Shown: positions 43,009-52,100 of the stretch, in pieces | Numbering within the stretch: position 1 is the first letter of the stretch | How the letters are laid out: the number at the start of each line of letters is the position of its first letter | NCBI RefSeq assembly: GCF_024298905.1 | Contig: NZ_CP101154.1 | Span: forward strand, 806,001 to 870,000 | Source: Natronomonas marina | GTDB lineage: Archaea; Halobacteriota; Halobacteria; Halobacteriales; Haloarculaceae | Direction of reading: 5' to 3' | Length of the DNA stretch: 64,000 nucleotides | Translations under genes and position numbers: made by a program | The notes under the pieces: generated by a model | Seen by the model: only the letters and a program-made list of their open reading frames with translations | The model's database searches: none | What the model was told of the DNA's origin: nothing

Positions 43009-44768
43009 CAGGCGGTCCCCCTGGTGACGAGACGGTCGCCGTCGTACTGGTAGCCGGCCTCGCGGAACGCCGCGCGTGCGGCCTCGACGTCGAGGTCGCC
43101 GTCCTCGCCGAGGAAGGACAGTCTGGCAGTGCCGTCCCACTCGAGTACGTCGGGGACCCACCGGCCCTTCAGCGCCGCCTCGGCCGGGTCGGCGTAGCCG
43201 CCGAAGGCCGACGATACCAGGGACTCGCGGTCGACGTGTCGGGCGACGACACGCCGGAACCGCTGGTTCGACAGCGGCGCGCGCCGACAGTTGTAGCCGA
43301 GGAGATAGAACGGCTCCGCCCGGGCGACAAGCAGCGACAGCGCCCCAGTCCGGGTGACCCGCGGAACCGTGCCGGCGTGGAGGCCGTCGGCGGTGGCGTC
43401 GGCGTCGCCCGCCTCCAGCAACTCCGCGGCGGCGTCCTCGGAGGGCGCGACGGTGAACGCCGCCCGGTCGAACGCCGGCGGCCCCGCGATACCGTCGGGT
43501 ATCCCCCCGGTGTCGCCCCGGTACAGGAAGTGTGACTCGAAGGTCTCCAGCTCGAGCGACCGGTCGGTGGTCGCGCTCACGAACCGGAGGGGGCCGCTGC
43601 CGACCGGGTCCTCGTTGGTCCTGACGAGCGCCTCCGTCGTCCCACCGACGAGGTCGATGCCGGCGAGGTCGGCCGCGTCGCTGTACTCGCTCCAGACGTG
43701 CTCCGGGAGGATCGGCACCTCGAGCGCGCGGCGGGCTATCGCCGGGTTGTCGGTCGTGAACGTCATGTGTATCGTCCCGTCCCGTACCGTCGCGTCGTCG
43801 ACGAGCGAGACGGCGCCCCGCCGCCACGGCGTCGGCACCGGCGTGTCCATCCCACCCAGCGAGGTGTCCGTCAGGAACTCGTAGGTGAACGCGACGTCTG
43901 CGGGCGTCACCGGCTCCCCGTCGTGCCACGGCGTCTCGCGGAGCGGGACCGTCGCTGTCAGTGATCCCGCCCCCTCGTCCCAGTCGACCGACCGGGCGAG
44001 CCAGGGGACCGGCGACCCGGCCGGCCACCGGACGAGCGGCTCGTACAGCAGGTCGACGACGCGGCTCCGGTTGCGGTACTCGACGGCCAGCGGGTTCCAG
44101 TTCTTGGTCGGCCGAACGTCGTTGACGACCGGCCGGAGGGTACTCTCCTCGCCGTCCCGCCGTAGCCGGAGGTAGTCCGTCGGCCTCGTCGGGCCGCCGG
44201 CCATCCAGCCGTCGAACCGCTCGGTCCGGGCCGCCGCGATGTGGTCCGCGAAGGCGACGACGGTGAACGGCTGGAGTTCGACGACCCGGTCCTGGAGCCT
44301 GCGGACGGTGGCGACCCGTTCGCCGCCGCCGACCGTGCGTTGCTCCTCGAGGAGGTCGTCGACGGCCACGCTGCTGAAGCCGAAGGGGTTCTGCCAGCCG
44401 GCCTCCTCGCCGTAGGCGGAGTGAAGCAGGGTCCGTAGCTCGTCGGGGTCGCCACGGCTCGGGTACCGGCCGACGTAGATGTCGTACCGGTGGTTCACGA
44501 GGACCTCCCGCAACAGCACGTCGGGCGCCATCGGGGAGACGCTGACGCCGATTCCGGCGCTTTCGAGGTTCTCCCGGAGGTGATTGGCCAGCCGGATGGC
44601 GTAGGCGTCCTGGCTGGCCGGCACCGTCGCTATCGACAGCGACAGCTGCCGGCGCCGCTCGCGGCCGACCAGGTTCTGGAGTTCGCCGACACAGCCGCTG
44701 GCGGCCGCGAGCGACCCCGCAGCACCCGCGAGCAGTGCCCGGCGACGGAGGGCGGGTCCCGGGGACAT
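43008..44768 (-). CDS. Peptide/nickel-type solute-binding lipoprotein, apparently circularly permuted
   Basis: A 586-residue exported lipoprotein of the SBP_bac_5 family (DppA/OppA-like). It has an RRR signal and lipobox Cys near residue 26. In normal members the segment like NWNPLAVEYRNRSRVVDLLY, then WHDGEPVTPADVAFTYEF, comes at the N-terminus; here these begin at about residues 222 and 281. Residues 41-190 instead resemble the usual C-terminal segment (QLSLSIATVPASQDAYAIRL, GIGVSV, YDIYVGRYPSRGDPDELR, NPFGFSSVAVDDLLEE, VELQPFTVVAFADHIAAA, FDGW). The protein ends at AAFREAGYQYDGDRLVTRG, exactly where that segment would follow in a normal protein. No permease or ATPase genes are adjacent. 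The start is ATG at 44768; GTG at 44777 is possible. Confidence 0.8.
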   Translation of the reverse strand: MSPGPALRRRALLAGAAGSLAAASGCVGELQNLVGRERRRQLSLSIATVPASQDAYAIRLANHLRENLESAGIGVSVSPMAPDVLLREVLVNHRYDIYVGRYPSRGDPDELRTLLHSAYGEEAGWQNPFGFSSVAVDDLLEEQRTVGGGERVATVRRLQDRVVELQPFTVVAFADHIAAARTERFDGWMAGGPTRPTDYLRLRRDGEESTLRPVVNDVRPTKNWNPLAVEYRNRSRVVDLLYEPLVRWPAGSPVPWLARSVDWDEGAGSLTATVPLRETPWHDGEPVTPADVAFTYEFLTDTSLGGMDTPVPTPWRRGAVSLVDDATVRDGTIHMTFTTDNPAIARRALEVPILPEHVWSEYSDAADLAGIDLVGGTTEALVRTNEDPVGSGPLRFVSATTDRSLELETFESHFLYRGDTGGIPDGIAGPPAFDRAAFTVAPSEDAAAELLEAGDADATADGLHAGTVPRVTRTGALSLLVARAEPFYLLGYNCRRAPLSNQRFRRVVARHVDRESLVSSAFGGYADPAEAALKGRWVPDVLEWDGTARLSFLGEDGDLDVEAARAAFREAGYQYDGDRLVTRGTA

Positions 44769-44793
44769 CGTGTACACGAACTGGTAGACGATT

Positions 44794-44803
44794 ACATAAA
44801 AAC
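44794..44803 (-). promoter_or_regulatory. TATA-like box of the solute-binding protein/PAP2 operon
   Basis: On the minus strand gtttttatgt lies about 26-30 bases before the start region at 44768-44777, consistent with a very short leader. Confidence 0.5.
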
Positions 44804-44915
44804 TTCTCCGTCGCGTCCCCGACAGGTCACCGACGACCCGGCGCCGGTCGGTGACCCGACGGACGGTACGCCGTTCGGCACCGCCGCGGAACCTGTGACA
44901 AGCGCGAAACGACGG

Positions 44916-44924
44916 AAAATAATA
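44916..44924 (+). promoter_or_regulatory. TATA-like box of the dolichol-kinase-like gene
   Basis: The sequence aaaataata is centred about 27 bases before the ATG at 44947, a leaderless arrangement. Confidence 0.5.
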
Positions 44925-44946
44925 CCCCCCGCCACGAGGTGCCGGT

Positions 44947-45531
44947 ATGTCCCTCGAACTGGGTCGGCGCCTGGTTCACGCCTCCGGTGCCGTCATCCCG
45001 GGCGCGTATCTCCTCGACGAGCACGTTCTCGGGACCGGACTCGTCACCTGGCGCGTGGTACAGGCGGTCGCGGTCGCCGGCCTGGTGGCCACCGCGGCCC
45101 TGGAGGCCGCCAGACTCTCCGGGGCGCTGGAACACCCCATCTACGACCGGCTCACCCGCGAGTACGAACAGGACAAGGTCGCCGGCTACGCCCTCTACGT
45201 CCTCAGCGGGACGGTCGTGGTCCTGCTCTTCGACCCCCGCATCGCAGTTCCCGCGCTGTTCATGCTCATGCTCGGCGACCCCGTCAGCGGCATCCTCTCG
45301 ACGGGCGAACTCCGGACGATCAAGCGGCCGCGCGTGCTCGTTGGAATGTTCCTCGTCAGTCTCGTGCTGGCGTACCCGTTCGTCGGCCCGGTTGCGGCGG
45401 TGGCCGGCGCCCTCGGCGCGATGCTCGCCGACGGCGTCAAGCCGACCGTCGGCGACTACGTCGTCGACGACAACCTCACGATTCCGATCGCCGCCGCGAT
45501 TCCGATGTGGGTCGCCCTCGCCGTCGTCTGA
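44947..45531 (+). CDS. Dolichol kinase/polyprenol kinase-like membrane protein
   Basis: A 194-residue membrane protein with about six helices. It resembles the SEC59/DGK1/VTE5 family of CTP-dependent polyprenol or diacylglycerol kinases: LGRRLVHASGAVIPGAYLL at the start, the cytoplasmic LMLGDPVSGILSTGELR near residue 115 containing the conserved GDP, and a final GALGAMLADGVKPTVGDYVV near residue 158. A role in recycling dolichol or archaeal lipid intermediates is plausible (family inference). It has its own promoter, divergent from the solute-binding protein operon. Confidence 0.8.
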   Translation: MSLELGRRLVHASGAVIPGAYLLDEHVLGTGLVTWRVVQAVAVAGLVATAALEAARLSGALEHPIYDRLTREYEQDKVAGYALYVLSGTVVVLLFDPRIAVPALFMLMLGDPVSGILSTGELRTIKRPRVLVGMFLVSLVLAYPFVGPVAAVAGALGAMLADGVKPTVGDYVVDDNLTIPIAAAIPMWVALAVV

Positions 45532-45558
45532 CGGCGCGACTCCCGACCGCGACCCCGC

Positions 45559-45723
45559 TCAGGCCAGAAGGAGCGGCACGCCGAACGTGACCGCGAGCCC
45601 GACGGCCGCGACGACAGCCCCGAAGGCCACGTCGCGGGCCGTGTAGTCGCTCTGCGGTGCCGTCGTCCGCTCGCCGGCCGAGTCGTGGGGGTGGTGGTCG
45701 TGGTCGTCGTGGTCCTCGGTCAT
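45559..45723 (-). CDS. Small His/Asp-rich one-helix membrane protein (DUF7550-like)
   Basis: A 54-residue protein that starts with the metal-binding-looking TEDHDDHDHHPHDSAGE, then a short linker and one membrane helix (VAFGAVVAAVGLAVTFGVPL). It matches a family of tiny haloarchaeal membrane proteins. The longer frame to 45864 is Arg-rich and unlikely to be coding. The role is unknown; the His/Asp cluster could bind metal. Confidence 0.6.
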   Translation of the reverse strand: MTEDHDDHDHHPHDSAGERTTAPQSDYTARDVAFGAVVAAVGLAVTFGVPLLLA

Positions 45724-45794
45724 GCGAGCGACTGCGACCCGCCACCACTTTGGCCTGTCGCTTCCGGCGCCGCCTCCGTCCTCGTTGCCGGCTC

Positions 45795-46580
45795 CTACCG
45801 ATCCCCGCGCTCGCGGACGTGTTCGCGCGGCCCGAGCGTCTCCGGCGGCTGGCGCCGGAGCCACTCACAGAGCTCGACCAGCTGTTCGGTCGCCGCCTCG
45901 AAGAGTCGGCGGCCCTTCTCCGCGGAGGCGTCGGTCGGGTCGCCGAAGGCGCCGTTGTCGCTGTTCTCGATGGCGTCGTAGAACGTGCGGGCGCCGTGGC
46001 GCCGTATCGCCGACTCGTCGACCTCGGGGAGACCGCCGTCCCTGGCGGCCGCGAGTTCCTCCTCCCGGACGGCGTCGGCGATGTGCCACACCATCGCCGT
46101 CTCCTTCGGCCCGGCGTGAGGCCCGTTCCGCTCGAACAGGTCGTCGACCAGCTCCGGGATGGACTCGTTCCACATCCACTCCACGGCGTAGGCCGTCCCG
46201 TCCTCGTGGAGCCGTCGACCGACCTCCCGGAGGTGTTCGACGTTGCCGCCGTGGGCGTTGACGTAGACGATGCGGTCGATGCCCTGGTCGGCGAGACTGC
46301 GGGACAGCGACTCCACGTAGTCCCGGAAGACCGGCGCGTCGACGGACATCGTGCCGTGGAACTGGCGGTGGTGGGGGCTGACGCCGACCGTCACCGTCGG
46401 CGTACAGAGCAGGTCCGCCCGCGCAGCGGCCTCACGGGCCAGCGCCTCCGCGATGACGTGGTCCGTCGACAGCGGCAGGTGCGGGCCGTGCTGTTCGGTC
46501 GACCCCAGCGGCACCACGGCCAGCGAGCCGTCGGCGAGGTGCTCGCCGGCCTCCGGCCAGGTCGCGTCACCGAGATACAT
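45795..46580 (-). CDS. Creatininase-family amidohydrolase (ArfB-like possible)
   Basis: A 261-residue creatininase-fold metal hydrolase. The metal-binding motif VVPLGSTEQHGPHLPLSTD lies near residue 23, with further ligands expected in YVNAHGGNVEHL near residue 113 and the Glu of GPKETAMVWH. In archaea this family includes ArfB, the formamide hydrolase of riboflavin and F420 synthesis, a reasonable candidate role; a creatinine substrate is unlikely. The ATG at 46580 fits a minus-strand TATA-like box (ccttttgtgg at 46601-46610) and a leaderless transcript; the longer frame to 46604 lies upstream of the start site. Confidence 0.85.
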   Translation of the reverse strand: MYLGDATWPEAGEHLADGSLAVVPLGSTEQHGPHLPLSTDHVIAEALAREAAARADLLCTPTVTVGVSPHHRQFHGTMSVDAPVFRDYVESLSRSLADQGIDRIVYVNAHGGNVEHLREVGRRLHEDGTAYAVEWMWNESIPELVDDLFERNGPHAGPKETAMVWHIADAVREEELAAARDGGLPEVDESAIRRHGARTFYDAIENSDNGAFGDPTDASAEKGRRLFEAATEQLVELCEWLRRQPPETLGPREHVRERGDR

Positions 46581-46600
46581 ACGCCGACCACGACGCCCAC

Positions 46601-46610
46601 CCACAAAAGG
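46601..46610 (-). promoter_or_regulatory. TATA-like box of the creatininase-family gene
   Basis: Minus-strand ccttttgtgg is centred about 26 bases before the ATG at 46580. Confidence 0.45.
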
Positions 46611-46622
46611 GCAGCCGATCGA

Positions 46623-46979
46623 CTACGACGCGCCGGCGACGACGACCCGGACCCGGTCGTCGCCGTGGTTGTGCAACTGTCGCCGCGTTCCGGGACCGAC
46701 CCGAACCGCCTCGCCCGCCGCGAGCGTCGCCTCGGTCTCGGGCGGCGCGTCCTCGTCGCCACCGAGTCGGACGGTCAACTCGCCGTCGACGACCAGGTAC
46801 ACCTCCTCCTGGCCGTCGCCGGCGTGATCGTGGGCCTTCCCCTTCCCGCCGGGTTCCAGTTCGAGCAGCGTCACGCCGAGGCTCTCACACCCGAGCGGCT
46901 CCCGGAAGAACCACATGCCGCCGTACTCCTCGGGTACCACGCTGTCGAGGTCGTCGGTGCTGGCAGTCGCGTAGTCCAT
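46623..46979 (-). CDS. Cupin-domain protein
   Basis: A 118-residue single cupin barrel. The first cupin motif reads HDHAGDGQEEVYLVVDGELTV with His and Glu metal ligands near residues 51-60. The second reads VGPGTRRQLHNHGDDRV near residue 95 with the final His. It could be a metal-dependent isomerase, a dioxygenase or a binding protein; the substrate is unknown. The ATG at 46979 fits a minus-strand TATA-like ctttttaccc (47001-47010). Confidence 0.85.
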   Translation of the reverse strand: MDYATASTDDLDSVVPEEYGGMWFFREPLGCESLGVTLLELEPGGKGKAHDHAGDGQEEVYLVVDGELTVRLGGDEDAPPETEATLAAGEAVRVGPGTRRQLHNHGDDRVRVVVAGAS

Positions 46980-47138
46980 GCCCGCCCCTTCGGTCGCCAG
47001 GGGTAAAAAGCAGGTTTCAGTCGAGCGACACCTGTTCCGTCGGCGTCCGCCGCCGGACACGGCACAGCGACCGCCGGCTTGCGGCGCGACGGACGCTCGC
47101 TGCCGACGTCGGCCGGGCGTTCGCCGAGTAGCGGTCCG

Positions 47139-47432
47139 CTACTCGTCAGTCCCGTCCTCGTCCGGGGACCGGCCCGCCGCCGTGTCCTCGTCGCGCTCCG
47201 TTTCGGCGTGGGTGCCCGCATCCGTCCGTTCGTCGTCGGTCTCCACGGCGTCCGCGATTCGGGTCAGTTCCCGAACGAGTCGCCACAGCAGATACAGGAC
47301 GAAGAGCAGGAGGGCGACGGCGACCCCGACGAGGACCTGCTGGAGGACGATCAGGCTGTAGAGAACCACGAGGAGGGCACCGATGCCGAGCGCCGTCCGG
47401 AGGTACGCCGCGGTTGGCTCGGATGTCGACAC
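47139..47432 (-). CDS. Small two-helix membrane protein with acidic tail
   Basis: A 97-residue protein with GTG start at 47432. It has two membrane helices (LRTALGIGALLVVLYSLIVL and LVGVAVALLLFVLYLLWRLV) followed by a hydrophilic tail of about 40 residues rich in Asp and Glu. The longer frame toward 47636 overlaps thyA and reads poorly. It is divergent from thyA. No family is recognised. Confidence 0.6.
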   Translation of the reverse strand: MSTSEPTAAYLRTALGIGALLVVLYSLIVLQQVLVGVAVALLLFVLYLLWRLVRELTRIADAVETDDERTDAGTHAETERDEDTAAGRSPDEDGTDE

Positions 47433-47559
47433 GGGTTCCCCGCCGTACCGCTCCGGGAAAAGTCCCGCGGTGGACCGTTCGGCGGCCGCCCCATCGTGCC
47501 GAGCGCTCGACTCGTCCGGTAGCTCTAAATCCCGCCGGTCCCCCACCGACACACAGCAG

Positions 47560-48585
47560 ATGCGCCAGTACCACGACCTCGTCTCGGACGTCCTCGCGGG
47601 CGGGACGTACAAGCCGAACCGGACCGGCGTCGACACCGTGGCCTCGTTCTCGCATCACTACGAGGTTGACCTCGGGGAGGGCTTCCCGCTTTTGACGACG
47701 AAGAAGATGGACGGCTACCGGTGGAACTCGCTCATCCACGAACTGCTGTGGTACCTCTCCGGGGAGGCCCACATCCGCAATCTGCGGGAGGAGACGAAGA
47801 TATGGGACGCCTGGGCCGACGACGACGGCGCTCTCGATACGGCCTACGGCCGCTTCTGGCGGCGGTTCCCGGTACCGGACGACACCGGCCGTCTGCCGGG
47901 CGAGTCCTGGCCCGACGACGCCCACCGCTGGACGGAGACCGAGACCGCACCCGACGGCACCGAGCGGCAGGTGTTCGACCAGATACGGTACGTCCTCGAC
48001 ACGCTGGCGGAGAACCCCGCCTCCCGCCGGATGGTGGTGAACGCCTGGCACCCGGCCAACGCCGCCGTCTCGACGCTGCCGCCGTGTCACTACACCTTCG
48101 TCTTCAACGTCCAGGGCGACCGCCTGAACGTCCACCTCACCCAGCGCTCCGGCGACATCGCGCTGGGCGTCCCGTTCAACCTCGCGGCGTACTCGCTTCT
48201 GGCCCACGCCGTCGCAAACCGGACCGACTTCGAGGTGGGCTCGTTCGGCCACACCATCGTCGACGCCCACGTCTACTGCGGCGAGGGCGAGCGCGGGGAG
48301 TTCTACGCCGAGCGCCTCCCGGAACTGCAGGAGCGGCTGGCGGCCGTGGCGGACCGCGAGGAGTACGCCGACGTCCGCGAGTGGCTCGAGGAGGCCGCGC
48401 CGCCGGAACCCGACGGCGAGGGCTACGACCACGTCCCCGGCCTGCTGACGCAGTTGAGCCGGGAGCCCCGCGAGCGGCCCCGCATCGAGGTGGCCGACCG
48501 GCCGCTCGACGACCTGGCGTACGACGACGTCGAACTCCACGACTACGACCCCGCGCCGGGGCTGGAGTTCTCGGTCGCCGAATGA
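47560..48585 (+). CDS. thyA: Thymidylate synthase
   Basis: A 341-residue folate-dependent thymidylate synthase. The catalytic Cys lies in STLPPCHYTFVF near residue 174, HLTQRSGDIALGVPFNLAAY binds dUMP, and GFPLLTTKKM, WYLSGEAHIR and VDAHVY are typical. It is longer than the bacterial norm of about 264 residues because of acidic inserts near residues 80-130 and 250-310, as in other haloarchaeal enzymes. The ATG is at 47560; the frame upstream to 47383 is antisense to the small membrane gene. A box ctctaaat lies about 33 bases upstream. It overlaps folA by four bases, a coupling also seen in the hts-hdrB locus of Haloferax. Confidence 0.95.
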   Translation: MRQYHDLVSDVLAGGTYKPNRTGVDTVASFSHHYEVDLGEGFPLLTTKKMDGYRWNSLIHELLWYLSGEAHIRNLREETKIWDAWADDDGALDTAYGRFWRRFPVPDDTGRLPGESWPDDAHRWTETETAPDGTERQVFDQIRYVLDTLAENPASRRMVVNAWHPANAAVSTLPPCHYTFVFNVQGDRLNVHLTQRSGDIALGVPFNLAAYSLLAHAVANRTDFEVGSFGHTIVDAHVYCGEGERGEFYAERLPELQERLAAVADREEYADVREWLEEAAPPEPDGEGYDHVPGLLTQLSREPRERPRIEVADRPLDDLAYDDVELHDYDPAPGLEFSVAE

Positions 48586-49073
48586 AGGTCGTCCTCGTCG
48601 CCGCCGTCGCCGAGAACGGCGTCATCGGGTCGGACGGCGGGATGCCGTGGCACTACCCCGAGGACCTCCGGCAGTTCAAGGAGACGACGATGGGCCACCC
48701 CGTCGTGATGGGCCGGCGGACGTACGAGTCCATCGCCTCGCGGCTGGGCGGCCCGCTTCCCGGCCGGACGAACGTCGTTCTCTCGCGGCAGGACTCGCTG
48801 GATCTGCCCGAGGGCGCCGTCCACGCCCGGAGCATCGACGAGGCGCTTTCGGCGGCCGAGGCGGCGCTGGACGACGACCGGGAGGCGGTCTACGTCGTCG
48901 GTGGCGCCACCGTCTACGAGGAGTTTCTCGACCGGGCCGACGAACTCCGCATCACGGAGATCCCCGAGTCGCCCGACGGCGACACCCGCTTTCCCGACAT
49001 CGGTGAGGAGTGGGCGGCGACCGACCGCGAGCGGGCGGGCGAGTTGACCGTCGTGACCTACCGTCGGCGGTAG
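48582..49073 (+). CDS. folA: Dihydrofolate reductase
   Basis: A 163-residue DHFR that regenerates tetrahydrofolate with NADPH. It starts VVLVAAVAENGVIGSDGGMPW, has the active-site helix EDLRQFKETTMGHPVVMGRRTYESI, and ends with the glycine loop VYVVGGATVYEEFL. Its ATG overlaps the thyA stop (ATGA), so the two enzymes of the dTMP cycle are made together. Confidence 0.95.
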   Translation: MKVVLVAAVAENGVIGSDGGMPWHYPEDLRQFKETTMGHPVVMGRRTYESIASRLGGPLPGRTNVVLSRQDSLDLPEGAVHARSIDEALSAAEAALDDDREAVYVVGGATVYEEFLDRADELRITEIPESPDGDTRFPDIGEEWAATDRERAGELTVVTYRRR

Positions 49074-49100
49074 CCGCCGTCGGCACGTCGGCAGGAGGGG

Positions 49101-49110
49101 GGTTTTAGCC
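49101..49110 (+). promoter_or_regulatory. TATA-like box of the FAD/Fe-S dehydrogenase gene
   Basis: The sequence ggttttagcc is centred about 27 bases before the ATG at 49132, a leaderless arrangement. Confidence 0.5.
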
Positions 49111-49131
49111 GGGGCGACCCGAAGTACAGGT

Positions 49132-52100
49132 ATGGCAACGGAGGGTGCCGACGACGCTGGGGGCCGGCCGACCGACCCCGCCGACGACGAGCGGGCCGAG
49201 TACGACTACGCCGGCGGCGGCGTCGACCGACCGGCGCTCGTCGCCGATCTCGAGCGGGTGGTCGACGGCGAGGTCCGGTTCGACGAGTACACGCGGACGC
49301 TGTACGCGACCGACGCGTCGGCCTACGAAGTGACGCCCGTCGGCGTAGTCTTTCCGACCGACACCGACGACGTGACCGCGACCGTCGAGTACTGCCACGA
49401 ACGGTCCGTCCCGGTGCTGCCGCGCGGCGGCGGCACGTCGCTGGCCGGCCAGACCGTCAACGAGGCCGTCGTGCTCGACTTCACGCGGCACATGGACGAC
49501 ATCGTCGGCGTCGACCCCGACGCCCGGACGGCGACGGCGGGGCCGGGCGTGTTGCTCGGCGACCTGAACGCCGAACTCGCCGCCGAGGGGCTGAAGTTCG
49601 CGCCCGACCCCGCCTGGGGCGACAAGAGCGCGCTCGGCGGCGCCATCGGGAACAACTCGACGGGAAGCCACTCTTTGGTCTACGGCAAGACCGACGCCTA
49701 CATCGAGGAACTGGAGGTCGTCCTCGCGGACGGCAGTGTCCACCGGTTCGGCGAACTCACCGTCGAGGAGTGGCGCCGCCGGGCCGACGGGGGCGGCCTC
49801 GTCGGCCGGATATACGCCGCCCTGCTCGCAGTCGTCGAGGAGTCCGCTGACGCGATTCGGGACGCCTACCCGGAACTGAAGCGGAACGTCTCCGGCTACA
49901 ACCTCGACCGTCTCGTCGAGGAGTACGAGGCCGTGCAGGCGGGCGACCGCGAGACGGTCAACCTCGCTCGGGTCTTGGCGGGCAGCGAGGGGACCCTCGG
50001 CGTCGTCACCGAGGCGACGGTCGGGCTCGAACCCGTCCCGGAGACGAAGGCGATGGCACTTCTGGCCTACGAGGACCTCGTCACCGCGCTGTCGGACGTG
50101 GCGACGATACTGTCATTCGACCCCGCGGCCGTCGAGGTGCTCGACGACGTGCTGCTCGATCTGGCCCGCGAGACCTCAGAGTTCGGCGACCTCGTCGACG
50201 AGACCGTGCCCGAAGATGCCGGTAGCGTCCTGCTCGTGGAGTTCTACGCCGACGACGACGCCGAGGGGCGCCGACTGGTCGCGGAGTTGCTGGCCGACCG
50301 CCAGCCCGAGGTGACGACTGCGGCCGATCCGGACGATCCCCATCGAACCGACGCACCGGTGCGGGCCGTCTACGCCGCGGAGGCCCACGAGCAGGCCGAA
50401 CGGGACCGCTTCTGGAAACTCCGGAAGTCCGGGCTGCCGATACTGCTCGGGCGGACCACCGACGCCAAACACATCAGCTTCATCGAGGACACCGCCGTCC
50501 CGCCCGAGCACCTCCCCGAGTACGTCGAGGCCTTTCAGGAACTGCTGGCGGACAACGACACCTTCGCCAGCTTCTACGCCCACGCCGGCCCGGGCTGTCT
50601 CCACATCCGCCCGCTCGTGAACACGAAGTCCGTCGAGGGCATCGAGACGATGGAGGCCATCGCGGAGGGTGCGACCGACCTCGTTTTCGAGTACGAGGGC
50701 AGCGTCTCCGGCGAGCACGGCGACGGCCGCGCACGCACGCAGTGGAACCGGAAGCTGTACGGCGAGGCGGTGTTCGAGCTGTTCCGCGAAATCAAGACGG
50801 CGTTCGACCCAGAGTGGCTCCTCAACCCCGGACAGGTCTGTGGCGACGTCTCCCCGACGGAGAACCTCCGGTTCGACCCCGACTACGAGTTCGACGCCGG
50901 CTTCGAGCCCACGCTCGAGTGGGACAACGAGAACGGCTTCCAGGGGATGGTCGAGCTGTGTCACGGCTGTGGCGGCTGTCGCGGGCCCCAGGAGACGACC
51001 GGCGGCGTGATGTGTCCGACCTACCGGGCGGCAAACGAGGAGGTCCTGAGCACGCGCGGCCGGGCGAACGCCCTCCGGGCGGCGATGTCCGGCGACCTCG
51101 ACGTCGAGGCGACCGACGAGGAGTTCCTGACGGAGGTGCTGGACCTCTGTATCGGCTGCAAGGGCTGTTCGACCGACTGCCCCAGCGAGGTCGACCTCGC
51201 GAAACTGAAGGCCGAACTCCAGCACGAACACCACGACCGCCGCGGGACGACGCTGCGCGAGCGGCTGTTCGCCAACGTCGAGTGGACCGCCAGTGTCGGG
51301 AGCACGCTTGCACCGGTGTCGAACTGGCTCCCGTCGCTGCCCGGCGCCCGCGGACTCCTGGAGCGGACCGTCGGCATCGCCCGCGAGCGAGAACTGCCGA
51401 CCTTCCGCCGGGAGTCGTTCGTCGAGTGGTTCGACGCCCGCGGGCCGGCGGTCTCCGAGGCGGCGGCCGACGAGCGGGTCCTGCTCTTGCCCGACACGTT
51501 CACGAACTACACCGACCCGGCGGTGCCGAAGGCGGCTGTCAGGGTCTTGGAGGCGGCCGGCGTCCACGTCCGGGTCCCCGATGTCGGCCCGAGCGGCCGG
51601 GCGGCCTTCTCGAAGGGCTTTCTCGACGTGGCCGAAGAGCGCGCCCGTGAGGTGGTGACCGAACTCGCTCCCCGCGTCGAGGAGGGGTGGGAGGTCGTCG
51701 TCTGTGAGCCGTCCGACGCCGTGATGGTGCAGTCGGACTACGCCGACCTGCTCGGGGACAACACCTCGGCGGAGTTGCTCGCAAAGCACACCTTCGGCGT
51801 CTGTGAGTACCTCGACGTCCGCGGACTCGACGAACGGCTCGCCTTCGAGGCGGCCGAGGAGCCGCTGGTCTATCACGGCCACTGCCACCAGAAGGCGATA
51901 AAGCGGGACCACCACGCCGTCGGCGTCCTGCGGCGGGCCGGCTACGACGTCGAGCCGCTGGACTCGACCTGCTGTGGGATGGCGGGGTCGTTCGGTTACG
52001 AGGCCGAACACTACTCGATGAGCCGTGCCATCGGCCGGTTGCTCTTCGAGCAGGTCGACGACGCCGGCGGCGCTCCCGTCGCGCCCGGTGCCTCCTGCCG

